Notes: generated from the sequence alone by a model not told the origin. A stretch of 64,000 nucleotides of DNA from Propionibacteriaceae bacterium UBA6122 (GCA_002428365.1 DIVW01000011.1:70543-134542); one strand, 5' to 3'; counted from the first letter of the stretch, positions 25,383-34,273 are shown. Made by a program: numbers and translations.

Positions 25383-25571
25383 ATGGACATACTGCATGTC
25401 GATTGCGCGACTTGCCGGGCTCGCGGCCCGGCCTGTTCGGACTGTGTGATTTCGGTGCTCCTTGGACCGATGAGTGATGAGCTTCGCCTCGATGACCAGG
25501 AACAAGCAGCCCTAGCTGCAATGGCTGGTTCCGGTCTCTTACCCCCGCTGAGGTTGGTGGTCGGCCAGTAG
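25383..25571 (+). CDS. small cysteine-rich conserved protein
   Basis: A 62-residue protein, MDILHVDCATCRARGPACSD at the start, then CVISVLLGP. Four cysteines in a CxxC...CxxC arrangement could bind zinc or an Fe-S cluster. The C-terminal part is a short helix ending in LLPPLRLVVG. I recall similar small proteins across actinobacteria. It precedes the NlpC/P60 gene. Function unknown. Confidence 0.7.
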   Translation: MDILHVDCATCRARGPACSDCVISVLLGPMSDELRLDDQEQAALAAMAGSGLLPPLRLVVGQ

Positions 25572-25589
25572 TCAGTCAGTCACTCTTTT

Positions 25590-25650
25590 GGGTGACACCC
25601 CTTGTGAGAGCCCTGATCGGTTGTCACCCGGACTAGGAGTTGCGTCCTAG
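25590..25650 (+). promoter_or_regulatory. structured leader region before the NlpC/P60 gene
   Basis: Two inverted repeats lie here: GGGTGACA (25590-25597) with TGTCACCC (25622-25629), and CTAGGA (25633-25638) with TCCTAG (25645-25650). They may terminate the small upstream gene or form a regulatory leader. I looked for the c-di-AMP (ydaO) riboswitch often found before such genes and could not recognise it. Confidence 0.45.
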
Positions 25651-25717
25651 CCAAGACTCGTTTAGGATTTTCTCAGTTTAGTTTAAGGGCCGGTTGGCCC
25701 ACTACGAGGGGTCGTGG

Positions 25718-26749
25718 ATGAAGTTTAGGAGTGGACGCTTTGTCGCCACTGCGGCTGCTGCCGTGGTGGCCGCGCTGTTCCTTGGCCAGTCTCTCCCTGC
25801 CTCCGCTGCGCCCACTCCGGCACCGAAGCCAACTCCCACCACCGCTGCTGGTGCCAAGGATCGGCTGAAGGATCTGGAGAAGCAGGCCAGCGAGATCGGC
25901 GAGCAGTACGACACCGTCTCCGACGCCCTCGACGAAGGCAAACAGCGACTCAAGGTGCTTCGCGCCGACATCGCGATTCAGCAGAAAAAGGTCGATCAAC
26001 TCAGCGCTGCGGCGCAGACGATCGCGCTGGCGCAGTTCCGCAGCCGCGAATTCGACACGACCATGCAGATCTTCACCTCCAGCGATCCCGACACGCTGCT
26101 CGATCGGCTCTCCACCGCCAACCGGGTGGACGAGACGATGAACAAGACCCTGTCGGAGCAGCAGGCGGCCCAGGCGAACCTGGCCGAGATGCAGCGCTCA
26201 GCTGAGGCTGAAGTCGACGCACTGGCCGACCAGGAGAAAGACCTCGCCGGTCTGAAGGATCAGATCAACGCGAAGGTCAGCCAGGCCGAGGAGTTGTACA
26301 ACTCCCTCACCGATGACGAGCGCGACGACGTGGATGCCGGCGACGGCAGCCCCGAGCCCTCTGATCCCGGTGATTACGCCGACGCAGACGCCCGCATCAA
26401 GAAAGCAATCGCCTACGCGCTGTCCAAGGTCCGCAACAGCCAGTACGTCTGGGGCGCTGACGGACCCAACGGGTTCGACTGTTCAGGCCTGATGGTGGCG
26501 TCCTACCGGAAGGCCGGCATCTCACTGCCGCACTCCTCCCGCTCGCAGGCATCGCGTGGCAAGTCGGTCTCGAAGGGCAACCTGAAGCCCGGCGATCTGG
26601 TGTTCTTCTACCACCCGATTCACCATGTCGGCATGTACATCGGTGGCGGCAAGTTCGTCCACGCCCGCAACACCCGGATCGACCTGGTCGTTCAGAGTCT
26701 GGCCAGCTACCCGGCTCCCTGGGCTGGTGCACGACGCATCATCGGCTGA
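25718..26749 (+). CDS. secreted NlpC/P60 peptidoglycan endopeptidase
   Basis: A 343-residue RipA/RipC-like hydrolase cutting peptidoglycan stem peptides. A signal peptide ends near ASA. Residues 45-215 are a long coiled coil (DRLKDLEKQASEIGEQYDTV and following), and 230-343 form the NlpC/P60 domain with catalytic Cys in GFDCSGLMVASYR and His in HHVGMYIGGGKFVH. ATG 25718 was chosen for its signal peptide and gaggggtcg ribosome site. The coiled coil probably gates or localises the enzyme at the division site. Confidence 0.95.
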   Translation: MKFRSGRFVATAAAAVVAALFLGQSLPASAAPTPAPKPTPTTAAGAKDRLKDLEKQASEIGEQYDTVSDALDEGKQRLKVLRADIAIQQKKVDQLSAAAQTIALAQFRSREFDTTMQIFTSSDPDTLLDRLSTANRVDETMNKTLSEQQAAQANLAEMQRSAEAEVDALADQEKDLAGLKDQINAKVSQAEELYNSLTDDERDDVDAGDGSPEPSDPGDYADADARIKKAIAYALSKVRNSQYVWGADGPNGFDCSGLMVASYRKAGISLPHSSRSQASRGKSVSKGNLKPGDLVFFYHPIHHVGMYIGGGKFVHARNTRIDLVVQSLASYPAPWAGARRIIG

Positions 26750-27783
26750 TCACCGCTGTCGTTGTCGGCGCACTGTCGCTGGTAACGGTGCTTTCCGGCT
26801 GCACCGTGGTGGCCGTTTCAACCCCCGCTCCGGCTACCTCCTATGCCGTCCGGCTGAACGCCGCGCTGGCCGCCGGGCGGACCGAGTTCGCAGAGTTGTT
26901 CGCCTCGCCTGTGCTGGCCGATTCCTGGTATTCCGCCCTCAGCCTCGCCGACGCCGAACTGGCCGCTGGCAGTGTTCCCACCCAGCTGAGCATCCACACC
27001 AGATTCAGCGGTGATCGTCGCGCCGGGGTGGAATCGCTCACCCTGGAGATCGGGCCCGAGGGCACCATCCTTGGCACTCGCGATACCGGCGTCCGCCCGC
27101 TGTGGGCCGTGGGCGTCACCGAGGTGACCAAGACCACCCACGGCACGCTGCTAACGGCTGGCTTGGACGACGCTGGGCGCGACCTTTGGGCTTCCCGGCT
27201 GAACCGCGCCGCAACTGCGGTGGCCGAGGCGGGGTTGCTCACCGCAGCCAACCATTGGGACGGCGCTTTGGTGGTCGAGGTGCCAGCCGATGCGGCCGGA
27301 TTTGTGGCCACAACTGGGAGCTCGGCCGCTGAGGCCGCCGCGATCACTACCTGCAGCTCAGGCACGCCACGAATCGTGATCAACCCGTTGGCGCTATCGC
27401 AGAGTGCCGCTTGGTTACAGACCACCCTCACCCACGAAGCTGTTCATGTGGCCACCGATTCGGCCTGTCGCGCTGGCACCGCCTGGGTAGTGGAGGGGGC
27501 CGCAGAATCGGTCGCGGCGGCCACTGATGCCGAAACAGCCAAGACCAACGCTGCGCTGGTGCGCGCCTACCTGAAGAGCAAGCCGCAGCTGGCGGCGCTG
27601 CCGGCAAAGATCGACACCCAAACCGATTACGCCCTGGCCCAACTGGCCATCGACCGGGTTCGCCAGGTGCTTGGCGCGAAGGCGCCGGAGTTCATCGCCA
27701 AGGGCCTCGCCGGCGAGCTCAGCGATGCTGAAGTGACGCAAGCCACCGCCTGGTACCTGGAGGGGCTGCGGCGGCTGGGGTAG
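26746..27783 (+). CDS. putative lipoprotein with HExxH zinc-protease motif
   Basis: About 345 residues. The reading frame yields a classical lipoprotein signal only if translation starts at CTG 26746, overlapping the NlpC stop (CTGA): LITAVVVGALSLVTVLSGC. The first conventional start, GTG 26788, leaves just four residues before the lipobox cysteine. The C-terminal half has THEAVHVATDSACR followed by WVVEGAAESVA, an HExxH plus distal Glu arrangement typical of gluzincin metallopeptidases. Substrate unknown; coupling to a cell-wall hydrolase suggests an envelope role. Confidence 0.75.
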   Translation: MITAVVVGALSLVTVLSGCTVVAVSTPAPATSYAVRLNAALAAGRTEFAELFASPVLADSWYSALSLADAELAAGSVPTQLSIHTRFSGDRRAGVESLTLEIGPEGTILGTRDTGVRPLWAVGVTEVTKTTHGTLLTAGLDDAGRDLWASRLNRAATAVAEAGLLTAANHWDGALVVEVPADAAGFVATTGSSAAEAAAITTCSSGTPRIVINPLALSQSAAWLQTTLTHEAVHVATDSACRAGTAWVVEGAAESVAAATDAETAKTNAALVRAYLKSKPQLAALPAKIDTQTDYALAQLAIDRVRQVLGAKAPEFIAKGLAGELSDAEVTQATAWYLEGLRRLG

Positions 27784-27786
27784 GCC

Positions 27787-28569
27787 TCAGTTGGCCGTGT
27801 CCGCCTGGCTGTGGACGGCAAGGAACTCCAGCGATTCAGTGAAGATCTGCTGGCGGTCGTAGTCCATGGTGGCCACGTGGTAGCTGCGCTCGAGCACTCG
27901 CTCGATGATCACATCGCTGGAGACGTGGTCGCGAATGAAGTCCTTCGATGAGTCCGGCACCACATGATCGACGGCCGAGCGAAACAGCAGCAGCGGGCAG
28001 GCGACCAAATCGAGGCAGGCCCGCACTTCCACCCACATCTTCATCATCGAAGCCGCCGCCCGCACCGGGCTGCGGGGGTAGGCGTGCTCGGTAACCCCAG
28101 GGTCGGCGATGTCGGAACCAACGGCCTTCACTGAGCTAATGAAGTGCTGTGCGATCGGCGCGAACTGATCCTTCGGGTAGGGCAGCACCGCCGGGTTCAC
28201 CAGCATCAGCCCGGCAACCTGATCCCCACGCTTCTCCGCCAGCAGGAGGGCCAGGGATCCGCCCATGCTCAACCCGGCGACAAATACCTGGTCACATTGG
28301 CTGCGCAACTCGTCGAACTCGCGCTCGATGCAGGAATACCAGTCCTGCCAGCCGGTGAGATTCATCTCCTGCCAGCTGGTGCCGTGCCCAGGCAGCCGGG
28401 GTAGCGCGACCCGGTAGCCAGCATCGGCCGTAGCCTTAGCCCACTCCAACAACGACCACGGCGAGCCGGTGAAGCCGTGGCAGAAGAGCACTCCAACCCG
28501 CCCGGTACCACCGTGGAATGGCATCGCCGTCTCGCTGACCCGCCGGGCGGAGCTTGTCGTACTTTGCAT
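27787..28569 (-). CDS. alpha/beta-hydrolase (esterase / monoacylglycerol lipase-like)
   Basis: A 260-residue alpha/beta hydrolase. The nucleophile elbow is GLSMGG, the oxyanion segment is VLFCHGFTGSPWS, the acid is in SAVDHVVPD and the histidine in SYHVATMDYD. It resembles Est30-type carboxylesterases and monoacylglycerol lipases. ATG 28569 is preferred; the upstream extension runs into the divergent acyltransferase. It faces the lipid acyltransferase gene, suggesting a lipid role. Confidence 0.9.
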   Translation of the reverse strand: MQSTTSSARRVSETAMPFHGGTGRVGVLFCHGFTGSPWSLLEWAKATADAGYRVALPRLPGHGTSWQEMNLTGWQDWYSCIEREFDELRSQCDQVFVAGLSMGGSLALLLAEKRGDQVAGLMLVNPAVLPYPKDQFAPIAQHFISSVKAVGSDIADPGVTEHAYPRSPVRAAASMMKMWVEVRACLDLVACPLLLFRSAVDHVVPDSSKDFIRDHVSSDVIIERVLERSYHVATMDYDRQQIFTESLEFLAVHSQADTAN

Positions 28570-28617
28570 GGCAGCATCGTAGGCTGTCGCCCACTGAAGG
28601 CACGTAAAAGGCATTGA

Positions 28618-29367
28618 ATGTACAACTTTTTCAAGTACCTGTTGGTCCGCCCGATTGTTCGTTTCCTGTTCCGGGCCACCCTGGTCGGTGCGGAGAACGA
28701 ACCGGTGACCGGCGGGGCGCTGTTGGCGTCCAACCACTTGGCGGCCGGTGACACCTACATCACCCCGGCGATGCTGAAGCGGCAGGTCACCTTCCCGGCC
28801 AAGGCGGAGCTCTTTCGCGGCGACCGCGGCCCACGATCAGTGATCCTGGCCTGGTTCATGAGGGCCATCAAGCAGGTGCCGCTGGACCGATCCGGGGGCC
28901 GGGTGAGCCTGGCCGGACTGGAGCCGGTGCTGAATGCCTTGCATGAGGGACGACTGGTCGGCATCTACCCAGAAGGCACCCGCTCCCCAGATGGACGGCT
29001 CTACAAGGGCCACACCGGCGTGGCCCGGATGGCGTTGGCCTCCGGCGTCCCGGTGATTCCGGTGGCGGTGGCCGACACCGCAAGGGTGAAAGGGCTCTTC
29101 GGGATCGGTTGGGTCTGGAAGCCGAGGGTGATCGTGGGCAAGCCGATCGACTTCAGCGCGTACACCGGTATGCATAACGACCGGGCGGTGCTGCGGTGGG
29201 TGACCGATGAGATAATGGCCGCGATCCAGGAGTTGTCGGGGCAGACCTATGTCGATGCCTACGCCTCCTCAGTGAAGCGCGGCGCGCTCTCCCAATCCGA
29301 CTCAGATGCCCGAATCCTGGCTCGACCAGGGCTGGGAGCTACCCCTCCGCAGCTGCCCGGGGCGTGA
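28618..29367 (+). CDS. 1-acyl-sn-glycerol-3-phosphate acyltransferase (PlsC family)
   Basis: A 249-residue membrane-associated acyltransferase making phosphatidic acid or a related lipid. The HxxxxD motif is SNHLAAGDTYI and the substrate motif is YPEGTRSPDG, followed by GVPVIPVAV. An amphipathic N-terminus (MYNFFKYLLVRPIVRFLFRA) would bind the membrane. Mycobacteria have a homologue close to aroG (Rv2182c), matching this order. The C-terminal 30 residues look unstructured. Confidence 0.94.
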   Translation: MYNFFKYLLVRPIVRFLFRATLVGAENEPVTGGALLASNHLAAGDTYITPAMLKRQVTFPAKAELFRGDRGPRSVILAWFMRAIKQVPLDRSGGRVSLAGLEPVLNALHEGRLVGIYPEGTRSPDGRLYKGHTGVARMALASGVPVIPVAVADTARVKGLFGIGWVWKPRVIVGKPIDFSAYTGMHNDRAVLRWVTDEIMAAIQELSGQTYVDAYASSVKRGALSQSDSDARILARPGLGATPPQLPGA

Positions 29368-29421
29368 TCCTGCCACGGGTGTTTTACCTAACCCGGCGCT
29401 CGGGCGGCTATCCTGACCGGC

Positions 29422-30810
29422 GTGTCTGAGCCGATTCCGTCCCTGGCCGAACTGCATGCGCTAGGCGCAGCCCAGCAGCCGGTCTATCCGGACGCGGCCG
29501 CGGTTGCCGCCGTGGTCGAAAAGTTACGCCGCCGGCCGCCATTGGTGTTCGCCGGTGAGTGTGACGACCTGCGGGGCCGGGTGGCAGAGGTGGCCGCTGG
29601 CCGTTCGTTCCTACTTCAGGGTGGGGACTGTGCCGAGACCTTCGAGTCGGTGACTGCGGCGAACATCCGCAACAAGCTGCGGGTGCTGCTCTCGATGGCC
29701 GTAGTGCTCACCTACGCCGCTCAGGTGCCGGTGCTCAAAGTTGGCCGAATTGCTGGCCAGTACGCCAAGCCACGCAGCCGCAATGACGAGATCCGGGGCG
29801 GAGTGACATTGCCGGCCTACCGCGGCGATGCGGTGAACGCGCTCGGCTTCACCCCAGGCGAGCGCATTCCCGACCCGGCGCGGCTGTTGGAGGTCTACAA
29901 CTCCTCGGCGGCGACCCTCAACCTGTTGCGGGCCTTCGTCACTGGTGGGTACGCCGACCTGCGGGCGATGCACTCGTGGAATGCCGACTTCGTCAGCAAC
30001 TCCAATGTGGAGAGCCGGTATGAGGATCTGGCCGACGAAATCAGCCGGGCGCTGGCTTTCATGGTGGCCTGCGGAGTCGACAACGAGTCATTCCGTACGG
30101 TCGATTTCTACTCCAGCCATGAGGCGCTGCTGCTGGAGTACGAGCATGCGCTGACCCGCGTCGATTCGCGGACCTCGCTGCCCTACAACACCTCGGCCCA
30201 TCTGGTCTGGATTGGTGAGCGCACCCGCCAACTCGACGGCGCCCACGTGGAGTACCTGCGGCATCTGCGCAACCCGATCGGCATCAAGCTCGGCCCCAAC
30301 GTGACCGGCGCGGAGGCGTCGGAGTTGATGGACAAGCTCGATCCGTTGCACGAGCCGGGTCGACTCACCGTGATCACCCGGATGGGCGCGGAGAAGGTCC
30401 GCGACAACCTGCCGCCGGTGATCGAGGCCGTCGAGGCGACCGGACGCAAGGTGGCCTGGGTTTGTGACCCGATGCACGGCAACACCTTCGAGACCGCCAC
30501 TGGCTACAAGACCCGAGCCTTCAGTCAAGTGGCTGATGAGGTGAACGGCTTCTTCGATGTGCACGAGGAGCTGGGCACCTGGCCTGGTGGGGTGCATGTG
30601 GAGATGACCGGCGACGACGTCACCGAATGTGTGGGTGGAGTCAACGAGCTGAATGAGGCCGATCTGGCCAATCGCTACGAGACCGCCTGCGATCCGCGGT
30701 TGAACCGGAACCAGTCGCTGGAGTTGGCGTTCCTGATTGCTGACCGGCTGACCAGTGGTCGGATCAAGCGCGGTGACGGCGCACCAGAGTTCCACCTCGA
30801 GGACTTCTGA
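29422..30810 (+). CDS. aroG: class II DAHP synthase (3-deoxy-7-phosphoheptulonate synthase)
   Basis: First step of the shikimate pathway, from PEP and erythrose-4-phosphate. The 462-residue type II (plant/mycobacterial) enzyme has LLQGGDCAETFES with the metal-binding Cys, GRIAGQYAKPRS, VWIGERTRQLDGAHVEY and CDPMHGNTFET. The start is GTG 29422. The threonine aldolase gene overlaps its stop by 1 nt. Later shikimate enzymes lie 1-5 kb downstream. Confidence 0.97.
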   Translation: MSEPIPSLAELHALGAAQQPVYPDAAAVAAVVEKLRRRPPLVFAGECDDLRGRVAEVAAGRSFLLQGGDCAETFESVTAANIRNKLRVLLSMAVVLTYAAQVPVLKVGRIAGQYAKPRSRNDEIRGGVTLPAYRGDAVNALGFTPGERIPDPARLLEVYNSSAATLNLLRAFVTGGYADLRAMHSWNADFVSNSNVESRYEDLADEISRALAFMVACGVDNESFRTVDFYSSHEALLLEYEHALTRVDSRTSLPYNTSAHLVWIGERTRQLDGAHVEYLRHLRNPIGIKLGPNVTGAEASELMDKLDPLHEPGRLTVITRMGAEKVRDNLPPVIEAVEATGRKVAWVCDPMHGNTFETATGYKTRAFSQVADEVNGFFDVHEELGTWPGGVHVEMTGDDVTECVGGVNELNEADLANRYETACDPRLNRNQSLELAFLIADRLTSGRIKRGDGAPEFHLEDF

Positions 30811-31853
30811 TGAAGTTCCCGGCTCTGGCCGAGGTAACCATCGATCTTCGCAGTGACACCCTCACTCGGCCGACCGCCGGCATGCGCGCCGCGATGGCGG
30901 CAGCCGAGGTTGGCGATGACGTCTATGGCGAAGACCCCACGATCAACGCCCTGCAAGAGCGGGTGGCTGAGCTGTTGGGTCAGGAAGCCGGGCTGTTCAC
31001 CCCAACCGGCTCGATGGGCAATCTGCTGGGCATCTGGGCGCTGGCCAAGCCCGGCCAGGAAGTGCTCTGCGACGCGCGTGCGCACCTCGTCCGGGCCGAG
31101 TTGGGGGCCCATGCCGCGTTGCATGGCATCACCACTCGCACCTGGACCTCAGCCAACGGCGTCACCGACACCGCCACCATCGCTGAGTTGATCGCCCCGC
31201 CGACCGCCTATCTGGTGCAAACCGCAGCGGTGGCGCTGGAGAACACCCACAACTTCGGCGGCGGCACCATTCAACCGCTGGAGCACCTGCAGGAGATCTC
31301 CGCAATCTGCCGGGACGCCGAGGTTGGCCTACACCTGGACGGGGCCCGGCTGTGGAATGCCCATGTGGCCACCGGGGTGCCGCTGGCCGACTACGGCCGA
31401 CTCTTCGACACGGTGAACGTCTGCTTCTCCAAGGGCCTCGGCGCCCCGGTCGGCTCGATGCTGGTTTCCAGCCGAGCCAATATTGAGGCCGCCCGAGTGC
31501 AGCGCAAGCGGCTGGGCGGCGGGATGCGGCAGGCCGGGGTGCTGGCCGCCGCGGCCGCGTACGCCCTCGACAATCAGCTGGAGCGACTGGCTGACGACCA
31601 CGCCAGCGCCGCAGCTTTTGCCGCAGCCGCCAGCGTCGAAGTGCCCGAGGCGGTCACCGCGCCACAGACCAACATCGTGATGCTCAACACCGGATCGTCC
31701 CCGGCCGCCGACGTGGTCGCGGCGGCGGCCAAGTTGGGCGTCCGGATCTCCGCTGTCGGACCCCGGACAGTCCGCGCGGTCACCTGCCTCGAAGTAAGCC
31801 ACGACCAGGCTGCCCTCGCCGGCCAACTGGTCGGCCGCCTCTTAGCCCACTAG
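30810..31853 (+). CDS. low-specificity L-threonine aldolase
   Basis: A 347-residue PLP enzyme splitting L-threonine or allo-threonine to glycine and acetaldehyde. The PLP lysine is in CFSKGLGAPVGSML; IDLRSDTLTRPTAGM and GDDVYGEDPTINALQ at the N-terminus and LHLDGARLWNA are classical. Its ATG sits inside the aroG stop (TGATG). It could supply glycine for the glycine-cleavage system whose T protein is also in this window. Confidence 0.95.
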   Translation: MKFPALAEVTIDLRSDTLTRPTAGMRAAMAAAEVGDDVYGEDPTINALQERVAELLGQEAGLFTPTGSMGNLLGIWALAKPGQEVLCDARAHLVRAELGAHAALHGITTRTWTSANGVTDTATIAELIAPPTAYLVQTAAVALENTHNFGGGTIQPLEHLQEISAICRDAEVGLHLDGARLWNAHVATGVPLADYGRLFDTVNVCFSKGLGAPVGSMLVSSRANIEAARVQRKRLGGGMRQAGVLAAAAAYALDNQLERLADDHASAAAFAAAASVEVPEAVTAPQTNIVMLNTGSSPAADVVAAAAKLGVRISAVGPRTVRAVTCLEVSHDQAALAGQLVGRLLAH

Positions 31854-31951
31854 CTCCTGCTCAGATTGGGGACGGTTCCATTTAGCGCAGTTCATGTGGA
31901 CGGCTCCACCGCGCGTCCTCTATGCGGCGAGGTTGTGACAGCATTCGGGGT

Positions 31952-33238
31952 GTGAAAGCCGCCGTCCTCGGATCTCCGATCGCGCACTCGTTGTCGCCAG
32001 CGTTGCATCGGGCTGGCTATGCCGCCCTCGGCCTGACCGACTGGAGCTATCGCCGCTTCGAGTTGGTCGCCGATCAGCTACCGGACTTCGTCGCTGGCCT
32101 GGACGCTGACTGGCGCGGCCTGAGTCTGACCATGCCGCTAAAGGCGGCCTGCCTGGACGTGGCCGACGAGGTCACGCCGCTGGCCGCTCGAGCCGGTGCT
32201 GGCAACACGCTGGTGCGGACGCCTGCCGGTTGGCTGGCCGACAACACCGACATTCCGGGCCTGGTGGCCGCGCTGCGTCCGGCCTGGAAAGGCTGGCAGC
32301 GCGCGGCGATCCTGGGAGCGGGGGCCACCGCCCGTTCGTCGGTGTTAGCGCTGGAGGCCCTAGGAGTGACCGACGTGGGGCTTTACGCCCGCCGCCAGGC
32401 AGCGGCCGCTGAACTGGCCGCCTGGGCGGCCAAAGCCGCACCGGGGCTGCGCCTCACCGCCCACGAGCTGGGCACCTGGACCGACGGCGACGAGCCGGCA
32501 GTGATTTCCACCCTGCCCGCTGGGGCGGCCGAGGGGTCAAGGCTGGGACCACGTCAGGGCCTGCTGTTCGACGCGGTCTATGCCGGGTGGCCAACGCCGC
32601 TGGCTCGGGCGGCAGCGGCAAGCGGAATGGAGGTGATCGGCGGCATCGAGTTGCTGATCTCCCAAGCCGCATTGCAGTTCAGACTGTTCACCGGGCAGAC
32701 GCCGCCCGAGCTGGCGATGCGAGCAGCGGCTGCGGCGGCGCTGAGTGCCAAGGTGGTGCTGATCGGCTTCATGGGGGCGGGCAAGACCACCGTCGGACGG
32801 CTGCTGGCCCAGCGGCTCGGGATGGACTTCACCGACGCCGATGAGGCCATCATCGCCAGCGACGGCCGCAGCATTCCCGACATCTTCGCGGCCGTTGGTG
32901 AAGCCGGTTTCCGTGCGATCGAGGCGGCCACTATCGCCGATCTGCTCACCGCAGCACCGGCCGTGATCGCCCTCGGCGGGGGAGCCCTCGGCACCGAGGC
33001 GGTCCGCAACTCCCTCGCTGGCCACCAAGTGGTGCTGCTCGATCTACCGCTGGCTGAGGCCCTGGCCCGAGTTGGCGCCGATGAGGGCCGCCCGATGCTG
33101 GCCCGGGCTGATCTGGCCCAGTTGTACGCCGATCGGCAGCCGGTCTACCGGGACGCCGCCACGATCGTGGTGGACGCGACCGCCTCGCCAGAAGCAGTAG
33201 CTCAGCAGGTGCGGGCGGCGCTGCGCGTCCAGCGGTAA
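31952..33238 (+). CDS. aroE-aroK: bifunctional shikimate dehydrogenase - shikimate kinase fusion
   Basis: A 428-residue fusion of two consecutive shikimate-pathway enzymes. Residues 1-265 are AroE: shikimate-binding GSPIAHSLSP, catalytic Lys in LTMPLK, NTDIPG, and the nucleotide loop ILGAGATARSSVLALE. Residues 268-428 are AroK: Walker A GFMGAGKTTVG, DADEAI, IEAATIADLL and ALGGGAL. GTG 31952 is the start that aligns with AroE. The reading frame is continuous through the junction, so this is a real fusion, not adjacent genes. Confidence 0.95.
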   Translation: MKAAVLGSPIAHSLSPALHRAGYAALGLTDWSYRRFELVADQLPDFVAGLDADWRGLSLTMPLKAACLDVADEVTPLAARAGAGNTLVRTPAGWLADNTDIPGLVAALRPAWKGWQRAAILGAGATARSSVLALEALGVTDVGLYARRQAAAAELAAWAAKAAPGLRLTAHELGTWTDGDEPAVISTLPAGAAEGSRLGPRQGLLFDAVYAGWPTPLARAAAASGMEVIGGIELLISQAALQFRLFTGQTPPELAMRAAAAAALSAKVVLIGFMGAGKTTVGRLLAQRLGMDFTDADEAIIASDGRSIPDIFAAVGEAGFRAIEAATIADLLTAAPAVIALGGGALGTEAVRNSLAGHQVVLLDLPLAEALARVGADEGRPMLARADLAQLYADRQPVYRDAATIVVDATASPEAVAQQVRAALRVQR

Positions 33239-33256
33239 CCGCCGCGGAGTGGTGGG

Positions 33257-34201
33257 CTATCCGCGGTAGGGGCTGACGACGCGCTGGTCGGCGGCGGCCA
33301 GTTCCACCAGGAACAGCAGCTCTGGATTGGTCGGCGCCGCGGTGGCCCAGACCGCCCGCAGTGGGCGCTCGATGACCAACTGGTCAACCATCACCGCCCG
33401 CAGCAGCCCACTCTCCACCGCCGACCGGACGGCCAACTCGCTCAGGACCGCCGGGCCTGCTCCGGCAGATACTGCTACTCGGACTGCCGCATTGCTGGCC
33501 AACTCCATCGCTGGTGCGGCCAGCGTCAGGTGACCAACCGCCTGTTCGAAGCTCACTCGGGTGCCGGAACCAGGCTCCCGCACAACCAGTGGGGTGGCGA
33601 CTAGTTCGTCCAGGCTCACCGGGCGGGTCCGCCGAGCCCAGGCGTGATCGGGGCAGACCACTACGACCAAACGGTCGGTGGCCACGATGCTGCTCTTCAC
33701 CGGCACTTCAATACTGGCGGGTAGCTGCGGGCTTTCCACAAAGCCGAGGGCTCCGCCATTGATCAGGCGGCCAACTTCGGTGGAGTTGGCCACGGTGAGC
33801 CCCACCTCTACTCCCGGACGTTCGACACGCAGCGAGGCCAGCCAGCGTGGCAGCAATTCCTCGGCAATGGTCTGGCTGGCCGCGATCGCCAAGCGTGCCG
33901 GGCGGGGAGCGTGGAGCGCGGCCGCGCTGGTGACCAGGCGGTCATTGGCCTCGACCACCTCGCGGGCCCAGTCGAGTACCAATGAGCCTGCGCTGGTGAG
34001 GTTGCTGCCCCGGGCAGCGCGGTCGATCAGGCTGAGGCCCAACTGGCGCTCCAGGTGGCGTAGCGTCCGGCTCGCATTGGGCTGGGCGATGCCCAGCTGC
34101 CGGGCCGCAGCGCTGACACTGCCGGCCTCGGCGACCGCCAGGAGCACCAGCAGATCAGCAACCGCTGGGAAGCGATAGCGGTCGTCAGGGTGATTGGGCA
34201 T
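33257..34201 (-). CDS. LysR-family transcriptional regulator
   Basis: A 314-residue LysR protein. The winged helix is near residues 15-75 (AEAGSVSAAARQLGIAQPNA, then LERQLGLSLIDR); the rest is the two-lobed effector domain. It diverges from a YeiH-type transporter, the typical arrangement for LysR control of that transporter. A dyad (34200-34215) overlaps its own start codon, and a TGCTATATC extended -10 lies so close that the transcript may be leaderless. Confidence 0.95.
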   Translation of the reverse strand: MPNHPDDRYRFPAVADLLVLLAVAEAGSVSAAARQLGIAQPNASRTLRHLERQLGLSLIDRAARGSNLTSAGSLVLDWAREVVEANDRLVTSAAALHAPRPARLAIAASQTIAEELLPRWLASLRVERPGVEVGLTVANSTEVGRLINGGALGFVESPQLPASIEVPVKSSIVATDRLVVVVCPDHAWARRTRPVSLDELVATPLVVREPGSGTRVSFEQAVGHLTLAAPAMELASNAAVRVAVSAGAGPAVLSELAVRSAVESGLLRAVMVDQLVIERPLRAVWATAAPTNPELLFLVELAAADQRVVSPYRG

Positions 34202-34215
34202 ATCGACTAAGATAT
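34200..34215. promoter_or_regulatory. dyad between LysR and YeiH genes
   Basis: ATATC (34200-34204) and GATAT (34211-34215) form an inverted repeat covering the LysR start codon and the likely -10 of that gene. It is a candidate autoregulatory site. Exact T-N11-A spacing is not met, so the assignment is tentative. Confidence 0.4.
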
Positions 34216-34273
34216 AGCAGGCATGCGCAGTTGGGGCCTAGTGACATATCGCCAGCGTGCCTAACCTGGGCTA

